The notes: generated from the letters alone by a model not told the origin. A stretch of DNA of 64,000 bases from Catalinimonas alkaloidigena (GCF_900100765.1 NZ_FNFO01000004.1:248001-312000); one strand, 5' to 3'; positions 18,700 to 27,915 are shown, numbered from the stretch's first letter. Translations and numbers: made by a program.

Positions 18700-21600
18700 C
18701 TAGCGCACCAGGGTTACTTCCCCGACATGTTCTACGTATTGTCCGTTGGTAAACGTCACTTTCAGGCGGTACACGTACACGTCCTGAGGCAACAGCTGCC
18801 CGTTAAAGTAGCCGTCCCACCCGCGTTTCGGGTCGTGGGTTTCGAACAGAATTTCGCCCCAGCGGTTGAACACGCGCAACTCGTATTGCGAGGCTCCTTC
18901 GGTCAGGGGCGCAAAAAAGTCGTTTCGGTTTTGCGAAAAATCGAGGGCTCCGCCGCGTGGCGTAAAGGCGTTGGGAAGTTGCAGTCCCTTCCCTTCTTGT
19001 GCACTGATGATGGAATACAGCGTCAGGGTATCGATACATCCCTCGGCATTGTAAGCGATCAGCTGGACGTCGTACACTCCGGACTCGCGGTACGCATGGC
19101 GTGGCTCCGGCTCAGTCGATTTCAGTCCATCGCCAAAATCCCACAGGTACGAATCGGCTCCGCTGCTCTGGTTCCTGAAAAAGACTTCTTCGTTCGGGGC
19201 CTCGGGAGCGGTGGTACTCACCGTGAAGCCGGCAACGGGCCGCTCGTTCACTATAATGTAATTGGTTTTGATCTGTTCCTGTACGCCGATGGCATTGCGT
19301 ACCACCAACCGAACGGTGTAGGTACCGGGCACTGCGTAGGTAATCGGCGGCGGATTGGCCGCCTGCGAGGAAGTTCCGTTCCCAAAGTCCCAGGTATAGC
19401 TGGTCGCGTATTTCGACAGGTTCTCGAAGGTGACCACCACCGGCGCACATGCTTCGGTGATTTGCGCCGTAAAGTCCGGGACGGCCGTGACCGGGAGCAC
19501 GGTGACCGGATGGCTCACAGAATCGCGGCAGCCACCTGGGGTAGTGGTGTAGAGCGTCACCGTGAAGGTGCCCGCCTCGGTGTACTGGTGCAAAATGGGG
19601 TCGTAATCCTGAATGGTTTGCGGAGCCGACTCATCGCCGAAGTCCCACGTGAACGTGGCACCCTGCATCTGCGGAGTCGATAAATTGTTGAAGGTAAAGA
19701 GTGCGCTGTCCTGCCGCAGTTCGTCGCGCAGGGGCATAAACGCAGGGGTCATCCGGGGCGAGACAGTTACCGTGCGCTGCACCGTTTGCCGACACCCCGT
19801 GGTGGGATTGGTGACGCGCAACGTCACGACATAGGTTCCGGCCGAGTCGTAGCGGTGCGGGGGCGCGGGGTTCAGGTCCGAGGTGGTGCCGTCACCGAAA
19901 TTCCAACGGCTCTGAAACGGATTGGGTAAAGTATTGGTCAGAATCAGTTCTTCGCCGATGCAGAGGTTGGCCGACGAGAGCGTAAAGCTGGCTTCGGGCA
20001 GCGGATTCACCACAATCTGCTGGCTGAACGTATCGACGTTACAGGCGTTTTCTACCACCAATTGTACCGTGTAGGTGCCCGCCTGATTGAACGTGTGCGT
20101 CTGTGCGATGCCCCCGGCACTGGTCGATCCGTCGCCCCAGATCCACGTCAACTGGTTCCGGCCGGCCAGCTGGTTGCTGGTGAAGGTCTGCGTAAACGGC
20201 GCGCATCCCTGCCGGGACGGTACGTTGAAAAAGGATTGCACGCGGTTGCGGGTTACAAAGATGTTATCCTGATAGGTGCTGGGGCCACAAGGTCCGTTCA
20301 CGGAAAGCGTTACCCGGTAGGTCGTGTCCTGCCCCGGCCCGGCATAACGGAACGTATGCGAAACGTTGGTCCGTTGCGTGGTGACGACCGGCGGAGTGCC
20401 GTCGCCAAAATTCCAGGTATAAGCGCTTTGCGAACCGTAGGTAAAGTTGTTGAAGAGAATCGTCTGGTCGGCACAAATCGTGTCCAGTTCCGGCGCGAAA
20501 CGCGCAACCGGCAGCGGATTGACCGTAATGGGCAACGACGAAACGGCCGTATCGCACCGGGTGATGATCCGCAGGGTGACCTGATAGGTCGTGGCCTCCA
20601 CGCTGTCGCTCACGAACGTAACCGGATCGGGTTCGCGCAACGTACTGGAATCGCCGTTGTCGAACGTCCAGAGGTAGGTCGCCGCTGCATCTTTCGTTTC
20701 GTAAAGGGGACGGAACTGATAAGTCTGCACCCCACACGTGTCCTGCGGATTGGTCACCAGCAGTTCGGCGGTCACCGTGGCATCGGGTGTAGGCAGCACG
20801 TGTACCGTGTACTCTGCCGTATCGGTACAACCGGAGCCCTGGGCCGTGGCGATCAACCGTACGACGTAAGTTCCTGAATCGGCGTAGGTGAATGTGCCCG
20901 TTGTCCCGGTACTGGTCGCGGCGGGATCGATGTCGGCTTTGTAAAACCACTGAAACGAGCCGGGCGGGCCGGTTGAGAGGTTGGTGAACGTTACCGGTTT
21001 GCCTGCACAGAGCGTATCGGGTACAGAAAAGTCGGCCGTAACGTTTACGATCATAACCTGCATGGAATCGGCCGAGACGCACCCGTACTGATTCGATACC
21101 TGATAACGAACCCAGTAAGTGCTGTCGGCCGGAAAAGCCGCGGGATCGAACGTAGTGCCGGCCAGGGGTTGCCCGCCGACAAACCACGTTCCTCCGGCGG
21201 GTGTCGCCGAAAGCGTGACGGGCGCATCGTACGCACAATAGGTGGGTTGCAGATTGGTGAGACTAACCGTTGCGGCCGGCAGCACATTCACCGTCAGTAG
21301 ATCGCTGACCGCGCAGCCATCGGCCGCAACGGTATAGCGTAACGTCGTTTTTGTGGAATCGTTGTTTACGATCTTGATGGCCTTCGGATCGAACCGCCCG
21401 TCGCTGGTCACCCCGGCTCCAATCCAGGTACCTGTTTGCAGCAACGGCGTAGGCAGAGCGATGATGCCCTCACTCTGGCATACGTTGATCTGGTTGACCG
21501 GAATCAAATCCACATTTTCGTCCACGACCGACACGGCCAGGGTATAGACGTATGTACACTTTCCGGCCCCGATGTTGGAGAGCGTGTAGGTCAGATTGTG

Positions 21601-23088
21601 CTGCCCGGTACCCGCCACCCCGGGCGAAAAAGTGCCCTCGCTGGTAATGGCCCCCGGGTTTGCCGGATAGGACCAAACACCCGCCGGGCTGGCAGGGTTG
21701 ACCTGCAACTTGGTCGGGCTGTCGCCGGGACAGAAGTTGCGTTTTCCCGTCAGGGCGACCACGGGCCGCGGCGTCACCGTAATGGCCAGACGTGCCGTAT
21801 CTGCACATCCCTGTTCGTTCTGATACGTATAGCCCACCACAAAAATGCCGACGGTATCGGGCGCAAAAACACCATCTTTTGTAATGATCGGCCCAATCCA
21901 TTTGCCCTGAATGCCCGGCGTGACGGGATCGACCGTGGCAGTAAGCGTGAATGGACTATCGCCTAGACAAACCGCCCGGGCCGGTGTGCCATCGCCAATG
22001 GTCACCTTGGGTTTGGGCCGCACCACCACGGTCACGGTGTCGTAGCTTTCGCAACTTGGCGTGTTGACCGCGCCGACAAATGCCTTCAGCTGGTAGCGGT
22101 ACGTGCCCGGCCGTCCAATGCTGACCTGAGCCGGGTAAGACTGCATGAATACCGAATCGGAGCCATCCAGCGGAGTCCAACGGTAGTTGATGTACGGTTC
22201 CGGCTGCAACTCACCGGCCAACAGGAATGTGTCGCGGGCACAGACCTCCAGTTGCGACGCGCTGCCACCGCCTGCGTTGGCCACCGGAGGCGGCACCACG
22301 ACGATAGTTTTCCGCACGACGTTGGAACTATCGCAGAGCCCGCCTGCCCGCAAACGGATTTCGTATTCGCCGGGCAGTAAGGTGAAGGGCGCCAACGCGG
22401 TGCTGTCGCGACGCATTGGCCATTGGGGCGGATTGGTACCGTTCACCCACCGGAACGACCATTTGTAGCCGAGCGGGGTGCCGGCCTGCAACACCGCACT
22501 AAGGTTGACCGTAGCCGGTCCACAAAGCGGGGTGGTAGGCCCTTTGATGTCCAGAATGGGTTTATCGTAAATGTAGACCTTCCCGCAGACGGTTGTATCC
22601 TTCCCGCAACTGTTCGAGATGCGCAACGAAATCTGGTATTCTCCCGGCTGGTTAAAGCGAATGATTTCGGTTTTTTTGTCCGACCACAAAAAGCTGTTCT
22701 GCTGGGTGAAATAATAACTCTGGTCGATCGAACCGTTGAGGCGGGTGGCGCGCCAGCGCGTGGTCAGGCTGAGCGAATCTTTGGTGATGACGGCCAGAGC
22801 CACTTCGGTTCCGGTACAAAACCGGTTATCGGTTGAGTCGCCACTGGGATTGAGTACCGGAGGGGACGTACAACTGCCCAGGTTGCGGGACACGTTGCCG
22901 CTGCGGTTGCTGTTAAAGGCGGCCGTAAATTGAAGCGGATCACAGGCGGCCGGCGCAATGGCGGGCGATTCGGCAGTGGTACTATCGCCTTCGTCAAACA
23001 CACCGGCCCTGGCCGTAGTGGCCAACAGCCATACGAGGGGTAGATACCGCCATAAGTAACACAAATGGTGTAAAGGGGTTCTTCTCAT
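18700..23088 (-). CDS. giant PKD-repeat surface protein with gliding-motility-associated C-terminal domain
   Basis: The 1462-residue secreted protein has a signal peptide (about 1-25, ending TARA), an N-terminal region of Ig-like beta repeats rich in paired cysteines, then about eight PKD-type domains in the second half, each marked by a variant of WDFGDG (YTWNFGDG, LTWIWGDG, SRWNFGDG, FTWDFGDE, YTWDFGNG, YLWDFGDG). It ends with a type B C-terminal sorting domain: LPNAFTPRGG, LRVFNRWGEILFETHDP, GWDGYFNG, DVYVYRLKV. Such proteins are exported by type IX secretion and attach at the surface. The ATG at 23088 gives a clean signal peptide; a longer GTG frame to 23139 does not. A probable adhesin; ligand unknown. 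Confidence 0.93.
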   Translation of the reverse strand: MRRTPLHHLCYLWRYLPLVWLLATTARAGVFDEGDSTTAESPAIAPAACDPLQFTAAFNSNRSGNVSRNLGSCTSPPVLNPSGDSTDNRFCTGTEVALAVITKDSLSLTTRWRATRLNGSIDQSYYFTQQNSFLWSDKKTEIIRFNQPGEYQISLRISNSCGKDTTVCGKVYIYDKPILDIKGPTTPLCGPATVNLSAVLQAGTPLGYKWSFRWVNGTNPPQWPMRRDSTALAPFTLLPGEYEIRLRAGGLCDSSNVVRKTIVVVPPPVANAGGGSASQLEVCARDTFLLAGELQPEPYINYRWTPLDGSDSVFMQSYPAQVSIGRPGTYRYQLKAFVGAVNTPSCESYDTVTVVVRPKPKVTIGDGTPARAVCLGDSPFTLTATVDPVTPGIQGKWIGPIITKDGVFAPDTVGIFVVGYTYQNEQGCADTARLAITVTPRPVVALTGKRNFCPGDSPTKLQVNPASPAGVWSYPANPGAITSEGTFSPGVAGTGQHNLTYTLSNIGAGKCTYVYTLAVSVVDENVDLIPVNQINVCQSEGIIALPTPLLQTGTWIGAGVTSDGRFDPKAIKIVNNDSTKTTLRYTVAADGCAVSDLLTVNVLPAATVSLTNLQPTYCAYDAPVTLSATPAGGTWFVGGQPLAGTTFDPAAFPADSTYWVRYQVSNQYGCVSADSMQVMIVNVTADFSVPDTLCAGKPVTFTNLSTGPPGSFQWFYKADIDPAATSTGTTGTFTYADSGTYVVRLIATAQGSGCTDTAEYTVHVLPTPDATVTAELLVTNPQDTCGVQTYQFRPLYETKDAAATYLWTFDNGDSSTLREPDPVTFVSDSVEATTYQVTLRIITRCDTAVSSLPITVNPLPVARFAPELDTICADQTILFNNFTYGSQSAYTWNFGDGTPPVVTTQRTNVSHTFRYAGPGQDTTYRVTLSVNGPCGPSTYQDNIFVTRNRVQSFFNVPSRQGCAPFTQTFTSNQLAGRNQLTWIWGDGSTSAGGIAQTHTFNQAGTYTVQLVVENACNVDTFSQQIVVNPLPEASFTLSSANLCIGEELILTNTLPNPFQSRWNFGDGTTSDLNPAPPHRYDSAGTYVVTLRVTNPTTGCRQTVQRTVTVSPRMTPAFMPLRDELRQDSALFTFNNLSTPQMQGATFTWDFGDESAPQTIQDYDPILHQYTEAGTFTVTLYTTTPGGCRDSVSHPVTVLPVTAVPDFTAQITEACAPVVVTFENLSKYATSYTWDFGNGTSSQAANPPPITYAVPGTYTVRLVVRNAIGVQEQIKTNYIIVNERPVAGFTVSTTAPEAPNEEVFFRNQSSGADSYLWDFGDGLKSTEPEPRHAYRESGVYDVQLIAYNAEGCIDTLTLYSIISAQEGKGLQLPNAFTPRGGALDFSQNRNDFFAPLTEGASQYELRVFNRWGEILFETHDPKRGWDGYFNGQLLPQDVYVYRLKVTFTNGQYVEHVGEVTLVR

Positions 23089-23680
23089 AGACCCTGGTAC
23101 TCTGTTGATCCCTGATAAATCGGGGTATTGCCCATGCACAGCCTTGGTTGTAGGTATTCCTAATTTTTTACAGACGTACGGATGGGGTCTGCCTTACTGC
23201 CGGCCACAGGCCCGGATTCTACCGCAAATAATCTCGAAAAACACCACTTATACAACAACATTCAGCCTCTAAACTCCTTGATTATAAGCGTATTCCTACA
23301 ATCCCTCCGAATACTTACACGGGAAGATGGTCTGATCGTCGGCGCGATACCTGCCACTTCTTTCTGTGAAGGTAGTGACTTTTTGAAAGCTCGGAAGAAG
23401 TAACTCAGTATCATGATGTTGCTGCTGTAAGATGCAACGCGACAATTGCTTTTTCCGGGGCTTATATTCTGTTACAACGCTCGACATGCCGAAATCTTGT
23501 TCTGCCGAGGCGTATTGCCCGTAACCTTACGAACGTCCTGGCCTTTCTGTTACTTCCGCCCATAAGGGCGTCCCGACGGACGAGACATTTTTTTGCAAGA
23601 TGTCGCAAAAATACAATGTCCTCTACACGTCAGAAATGAGATTTAGAGGTGAAAACTTTCTGCATCAAATCGTTTCTCTC
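23089..23680. other. gene-free interval, 592 bases
   Basis: This divergent spacer lies between the PKD gene and the diheme cytochrome. I see no credible gene, no tRNA and no exact TAnnTTTG box. The only structure is a short A/T-flanked inverted repeat near 23589-23610 (TTTTTGC...GCAAAAA), just inside an in-frame upstream extension of the cytochrome gene. Confidence 0.5.
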
Positions 23681-24565
23681 ATGGCTATTCGAACGTCTAC
23701 CGTACTTCGCTGGGGGCTCATCCTCGTGGGTGGCCTGCTGGGCGTGATTCTTATCGTGGCTATTTCGGTGTACGTTATTGCGCAAAACAAGCTCAAACAC
23801 CGCTACGAAATTGCCGACGTCGCCACCCCGGCCCTGCCCCGCGACGCCGCCAGCCTGGCACACGGCAAACACATCAGTGTAATCCGCGGATGTCAGGAGT
23901 GCCACGGCACAGACCTGGGCGGCAACGTCATGATCGACGATCCGGCCCTGGGCCGTTTGCTGGCGCCCAACATTACCAAAGGGGCGGGCGGCATCGTGCA
24001 GCAGTATACGCCTGCCGACTGGGTACGCACCCTCCGGCACGGCGTCAGCAAGGACGGACGACCGCTCATCCTGATGCCCTCCGAAGAGTTTACCGAGCTC
24101 GGAGCCCACGACCTGACCAGCCTGATCGCCTATCTGGAGTCGGTGCCGCCCGTCAACCGGAAACTGCCCGACACCGACCTGGGGCCGGTCGGCTATGCCT
24201 TGGTTGCCTTCAACAAGCTGCCCGTACCCGCCGCGATCATCGACCACAAGGCGCCCATCCCCCCCGACCCGGTGACGCAAGTCTCTGCCGAATTCGGAAA
24301 ATACCTCGCCATCAGCTGCTCCGGGTGCCACAAGCCCGATTTCAAAGGCGGTGACCCGACCATTCCGGGGTCTCCGCAAACCGCCGACCTTACCTCGACC
24401 GGTAACCTTGGCACCTGGACGGAAGCGCAGTTCATCCAGACCCTGCGCACCGGCAAAACTCCGGAAGGACGCGAACTCGCCAACGAATACATGCCCTGGA
24501 AGATGGTGGCGAACTACAACGACGACGAACTGAAGTCGCTGTACCTCTATTTCCGCAGCCTCTGA
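23681..24565 (+). CDS. membrane-anchored diheme cytochrome c
   Basis: The 294-residue protein has an N-terminal membrane helix (about 9-33) and two c-type heme sites, GCQECHG near residue 70 and CSGCHKPDFKGG near residue 220. Each sits in a cytochrome-c-like fold with downstream axial methionine candidates (LMPSEEF and YMPWKMV). It is an electron carrier on the outer face of the inner membrane, of the type used with dehydrogenases or terminal oxidases; no partner enzyme is adjacent. ATG at 23681 is preferred over a start at 23600 because it places the membrane helix at the N-terminus. Confidence 0.88.
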   Translation: MAIRTSTVLRWGLILVGGLLGVILIVAISVYVIAQNKLKHRYEIADVATPALPRDAASLAHGKHISVIRGCQECHGTDLGGNVMIDDPALGRLLAPNITKGAGGIVQQYTPADWVRTLRHGVSKDGRPLILMPSEEFTELGAHDLTSLIAYLESVPPVNRKLPDTDLGPVGYALVAFNKLPVPAAIIDHKAPIPPDPVTQVSAEFGKYLAISCSGCHKPDFKGGDPTIPGSPQTADLTSTGNLGTWTEAQFIQTLRTGKTPEGRELANEYMPWKMVANYNDDELKSLYLYFRSL

Positions 24566-24695
24566 TCCCCCCACGGCTTCGCACCCCCCCCGTCTGCCCG
24601 ACCGACGGACGGAGGGAACGGTGTTGCCTCACCTTCCCGTCTCTTGATACCAATCTCGCGCTGCTTTGTAACTTCGGGCCGCATTGTTCGACGTT

Positions 24696-25445
24696 ATGCC
24701 CCCTATCAGCGCTGTCATCATCACCTACAACGAAGAGCGAAACATTGCCCGCTGCCTGGACTCGCTGCAGGGTGTGGCGGACGAAATTGTGGTGGTCGAC
24801 TCCTTTTCGACGGACCGGACGGAGGAAATTTGCCGTGCCCGGGGGGTCCGGTTTTTACAACACGCCTTTGAAGGCCACATCGAGCAAAAAAACTTTGCGG
24901 CCGCACAGGCGCGCTACCCGCATGTACTTTCGTTAGATGCCGACGAAGCGCTCGACCCCACCCTGCAACGCTCGATTCTGGCCGTTAAAGCTGACTGGCA
25001 GCACACCGGCTACCAGATGAACCGCCTGACCAACTACTGCGGCCATTGGGTCCGGCACGGGGGCTGGTACCCCGACCGCAAACTGCGGCTGTGGAATCGG
25101 CAGTTCGGCCAGTGGGGCGGCACCAATCCCCACGATGAGCTACGGCTGACACCAGAGCATAGCGTGGGCCACCTGGCAGGCGATCTGCTTCATTATAGCT
25201 ACTACAGCCTGCACGATCACGTCCGTCAAGTCAACTATTTTACCGACATCATGGCCCAAAGCCAACAGCACAAAGGCGGGAGCCTGCTGAAAGTTTTGTT
25301 GAGTCCCTGGGTAAAATTCATCAAGAGTTACTTTTTTCAGGCCGGATTTCTGGATGGCTATTACGGGCTGGTCATCGCCATCATTTCGGCGCATGCGACC
25401 TTTCTGAAATACGCCAAAATCCGGGAACTGCGCAAAAATCGTTAA
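24696..25445 (+). CDS. family 2 glycosyltransferase (WaaE/KdtX-like)
   Basis: The 249-residue protein has the GT-A fold of lipopolysaccharide-core beta-glucosyltransferases: ISAVIITYNEERNIARCLDS at the N-terminus, EIVVVDSFSTDRTEEI, EQKNFA, and the metal-binding LSLDADEAL. A C-terminal hydrophobic helix (about 215-235) probably binds the membrane. It likely adds a sugar to lipopolysaccharide core. The ATG at 24696 is used; an upstream TTG adds four residues. rsmE starts three bases after its stop, so the two form an operon. Confidence 0.88.
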   Translation: MPPISAVIITYNEERNIARCLDSLQGVADEIVVVDSFSTDRTEEICRARGVRFLQHAFEGHIEQKNFAAAQARYPHVLSLDADEALDPTLQRSILAVKADWQHTGYQMNRLTNYCGHWVRHGGWYPDRKLRLWNRQFGQWGGTNPHDELRLTPEHSVGHLAGDLLHYSYYSLHDHVRQVNYFTDIMAQSQQHKGGSLLKVLLSPWVKFIKSYFFQAGFLDGYYGLVIAIISAHATFLKYAKIRELRKNR

Positions 25446-25448
25446 CGT

Positions 25449-26159
25449 ATGCCCCTTTTCTTTGCTCCTGATTTTGCTGTGGACCCACGCTTACCTGCCG
25501 ACGAGTCGTACCATGCCGTTAAAGTATTGCGGCTGCGCGCGGCCGATCCAGTAGAAGTGGTCGACGGTAAGGGCACGTGGTATCAGGCACGCGTGCAGGA
25601 GGCCCATCCCAAAGCCTGCCGCCTCGAGGTGTTGGCCCAGCGGCAGGTGGCAGAGCGACCGTACCGGCTGCACGTGGCACTGGCACCGACCAAAAGCATA
25701 GACCGTACCGAATGGTTCGTTGAGAAGGCCGTGGAACTGGGCGTGGATGAAATTACGCCGCTGCTGGTCGCCCGCTCCGAACGCCGTCAGCTCAAGGAAG
25801 AGCGGCTTCAGCGCATCGCCATCAGCGCCATGAAACAGTCGCAACGCGCCACCCTGCCGCGCCTGAATCCCCTCACGCCACTGCCTTCGTTCTGGGAGAC
25901 CGTGCCCCCCGACGCCCAGCGCTTCGTGGCGCATTTGGAAGAAGGCCGCCGCCAAGCACTCCGGGAACTAATCGCGCCAAGGCGACATTACGTGGTACTG
26001 GTTGGCCCGGAAGGCGACTTTACGCCTGACGAAATTGCAGCGGCACGCCAGGAAAACTTTTTGCCGGTTACCCTCGGCGACTTCCGGCTTCGTACCGAAA
26101 CGGCGGGTATTGCCGTTTGTCATACGGTGGCCTTGCTGCACGAGGGATTCTCCGCGTAA
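25449..26159 (+). CDS. rsmE: 16S rRNA (uracil-1498-N3)-methyltransferase
   Basis: The 236-residue SPOUT-class enzyme methylates U1498 of 16S rRNA using S-adenosylmethionine. Signs are the N-terminal PUA-like part with HAVKVLRLRAADPVEVVDGKG, LAPTKSIDRTEWFVEKAVELGV, ARSERRQLKEERLQRIAISA.KQSQR, and the trefoil-knot motifs LVGPEGDFTPDEI and LGDFRLRTETAG. Length is normal. It is probably cotranscribed with the GT2 gene, three bases upstream. Confidence 0.95.
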   Translation: MPLFFAPDFAVDPRLPADESYHAVKVLRLRAADPVEVVDGKGTWYQARVQEAHPKACRLEVLAQRQVAERPYRLHVALAPTKSIDRTEWFVEKAVELGVDEITPLLVARSERRQLKEERLQRIAISAMKQSQRATLPRLNPLTPLPSFWETVPPDAQRFVAHLEEGRRQALRELIAPRRHYVVLVGPEGDFTPDEIAAARQENFLPVTLGDFRLRTETAGIAVCHTVALLHEGFSA

Positions 26160-26252
26160 ATGGTACAAGCGATTGACCAGGCCGGTGCGTGCGGCCAATG
26201 GCACATGATGCAAGAACTCAGTAACTTACTCACCTCGCCCTTCCGATACTAA
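26160..26252 (+). CDS. possible 30-residue microprotein
   Basis: The ATG follows the rsmE stop with no gap (TAAATG), and the frame stays open for 30 codons up to the gap before the DUF4159 gene. The product (MVQAIDQAGACGQWHMMQEL... ending SPFRY) has no recognisable domain, signal or membrane segment. Translational coupling to rsmE is possible. It could equally be non-coding spacer; nothing but its position supports it. Confidence 0.2.
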   Translation: MVQAIDQAGACGQWHMMQELSNLLTSPFRY

Positions 26253-26270
26253 TAGGGCCTTTCGATCTTT

Positions 26271-26933
26271 ATGCCGAACCGATTTTCTCTGATTCTTCTG
26301 TGGCTTTGCCTGCTGGCACCGGTGGTCCGGGCGCAGCCGAGTTTTACCATTGCCAAGCTGAAATACAACGGCGGGGGCGACTGGTACGCCAACCCGACGG
26401 CTCTGCCCAACCTGATTGAGTTCTGCAACCGCACCCTGGGCATGAACATCGCGCCGGAAGAGGAGGAAGTGGAAGTGGGCAGTCCTGAGATTTTCGCCTA
26501 TCCCTTCTTGTACATGACCGGTCACGGCAACGTGGTCTTTTCGGACCAAGAGGCGCAAAACCTGCGCAACTACCTCATCAGTGGTGGGTTTCTGCACATC
26601 GACGACAACTACGGTCTCGATAAGTTTGTCCGAATTGAAATGAAGAAGGTGTTTCCGGAACTCGAATTTGTGGAGCTTCCCTTCGATCACCCGATCTACC
26701 ACCAGAAATTCTCGTTTCCCAAAGGGCTCCCCAAAATACACGAGCACGACGGGAAAGACCCGCAGGGGTTTGGCCTGGTTTACAAAGGACGACTGGTCTG
26801 TTTCTATTCGTATGAGTCGGACCTGGGCAACGGCTGGGAGGACCAGCGGATTTACAACGATCCGGAAGAAATTCGGCAGCAAGCCTTACGTATGGGGGCC
26901 AACCTGCTGACCTATGCCTTAACAAACTTTTAG
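26271..26933 (+). CDS. secreted DUF4159-family protein
   Basis: The 220-residue protein has a signal peptide (about 1-22, ending VRAQ) and the DUF4159 pattern: FTIAKLKYNGGGDWYANPTA, EIFAYPFLYMTGHGNVVFS, LRNYLISGGFLHIDDNYGLD, and a C-terminal YNDPEEIRQQALRMGANLLTY. The middle resembles a ThuA/glutamine-amidotransferase-like fold, but catalytic function is not established. In Bacteroidota these genes are often single and conserved; a role in the envelope is inferred only from the signal peptide. Confidence 0.85.
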   Translation: MPNRFSLILLWLCLLAPVVRAQPSFTIAKLKYNGGGDWYANPTALPNLIEFCNRTLGMNIAPEEEEVEVGSPEIFAYPFLYMTGHGNVVFSDQEAQNLRNYLISGGFLHIDDNYGLDKFVRIEMKKVFPELEFVELPFDHPIYHQKFSFPKGLPKIHEHDGKDPQGFGLVYKGRLVCFYSYESDLGNGWEDQRIYNDPEEIRQQALRMGANLLTYALTNF

Positions 26934-26955
26934 TAAAATTCTCGTTTTTTCCCTT

Positions 26956-26963
26956 TATTTTTA
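26956..26963 (+). promoter_or_regulatory. candidate -7 box for the desaturase
   Basis: TATTTTTA differs from TAnnTTTG at the last base. If used, it would give the desaturase mRNA a leader of about 115 bases that contains two hairpins. Confidence 0.3.
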
Positions 26964-26983
26964 CGGCCTATAGTGCACGTATC

Positions 26984-27030
26984 GGTTCATTTTATCTTGA
27001 TGATGAACCATTTACAACAGAAGATGTTGT
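26984..27030 (+). promoter_or_regulatory. structured 5' leader of the desaturase: two consecutive hairpins
   Basis: Two inverted repeats lie upstream of the GTG start. The first is GGTTCAT (26984-26990) with ATGAACC (27003-27009). The second is ACAACA (27014-27019) with TGTTGT (27025-27030). No known riboswitch fold is recognised and there is no T-tract, so this would be a leader and not a terminator. Confidence 0.4.
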
Positions 27031-27083
27031 TACAATCTACAGAAGCTATATCCGATTAACCTGTTAACCCAACTTTCCCTAAC

Positions 27084-27860
27084 GTGATAGCCATCATCAT
27101 CTTTTTTATCGCCCACTGGTATTTGTCTCTTTTCTCACAGACATTCTTCCTGCACCGCTATTCTGCGCATAAGATGTTCACCATGAACAAGTTCTGGGAA
27201 CGTTTCTTTTACATGTTTACTTACATCACGCAAGGTTCTTCGTACCTGAGCCCGCGGGGGTATGCCATCCTGCACCGGATGCACCACGCCTACAGCGATA
27301 CGGAGCTTGATCCACACTCGCCGCACCACAGCAACAACCTGTTTGACATGATGTGGAAGACGAAAAAGATGTACAGCGACTTTGCGCACGAGCGTGTAGA
27401 AGTACCCGTTCAGTTTGACAAAAATTATCCGGTCTGGAATTTTGTTGAACGCTTGGGTGAGTCATGGGGATCGCGTATCGCTTGGGGAACGGCTTATGTC
27501 CTGTTTTATGTAGCCTTTGTTCCTGCGTCCATGTGGTACCTCTACCTGTTGCTGCCGATCCACTTCCTGATGGGTCCTGTGCACGGTGCCATCGTTAACT
27601 GGGCGGGCCACATGTACGGTTACCAGAACTTCGACAACCAGGACAAGTCGAAAAACTCGCTGGTGCTGGACTTCCTGATGATGGGCGAACTGTTCCAAAA
27701 CAACCACCACAAACTGCCGAAGCGCATGAACTTCGCCGTGAAATGGTGGGAGCTGGATCCGACGTATCCGGTGATCAAAGTATTGTCGTGGATGCGGATT
27801 ATCCGCCCACAAACCGCGACGGCTGGCCAAGTAACGGGCGATTTTCGTCAGGCCGTTTAA
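27084..27860 (+). CDS. acyl-CoA/acyl-lipid fatty acid desaturase
   Basis: The 258-residue membrane enzyme carries the histidine boxes of delta-9-type desaturases: HRYSAH (about 24-29), HRMHH (about 63-67) and QNNHHKLP near residue 200, plus an extra H-S-P-H-H cluster in DPHSPHH. It introduces a cis double bond into membrane fatty acids using O2 and an electron donor. The start is a GTG; no in-frame ATG precedes the first histidine box except internal methionines. It has an unusually structured leader (see 26984-27030) and a terminator directly after it. Confidence 0.92.
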   Translation: MIAIIIFFIAHWYLSLFSQTFFLHRYSAHKMFTMNKFWERFFYMFTYITQGSSYLSPRGYAILHRMHHAYSDTELDPHSPHHSNNLFDMMWKTKKMYSDFAHERVEVPVQFDKNYPVWNFVERLGESWGSRIAWGTAYVLFYVAFVPASMWYLYLLLPIHFLMGPVHGAIVNWAGHMYGYQNFDNQDKSKNSLVLDFLMMGELFQNNHHKLPKRMNFAVKWWELDPTYPVIKVLSWMRIIRPQTATAGQVTGDFRQAV

Positions 27861-27890
27861 GACCCGAAGATTTTCCAAAGATCATATCAC

Positions 27891-27915
27891 AAAGCCGGCT
27901 TGTCCGGCTTTTTTT
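27891..27915 (+). terminator. intrinsic terminator after the desaturase
   Basis: A perfect 8-base stem AAAGCCGG/CCGGCTTT with a 5-base loop is followed by seven Ts. The ATG of the next gene is the very next base after the T-tract. Confidence 0.75.

Noticed and set aside
17992-19683. 563-codon open frame opposite the PorP/PKD genes
   Set aside because: It is an antisense frame in GC-rich DNA; the minus-strand genes are unambiguous.
23182-23403. 73-codon frame in the spacer upstream of the diheme cytochrome
   Set aside because: No domain, no start context and no promoter; composition is like the rest of the spacer.
26240-26256. CCGATACTAATAG resembles the 3' end of some 23S rRNAs
   Set aside because: Only about 13 bases match, and the 110-base gap between rsmE and the DUF4159 gene cannot hold an rRNA; most likely chance.
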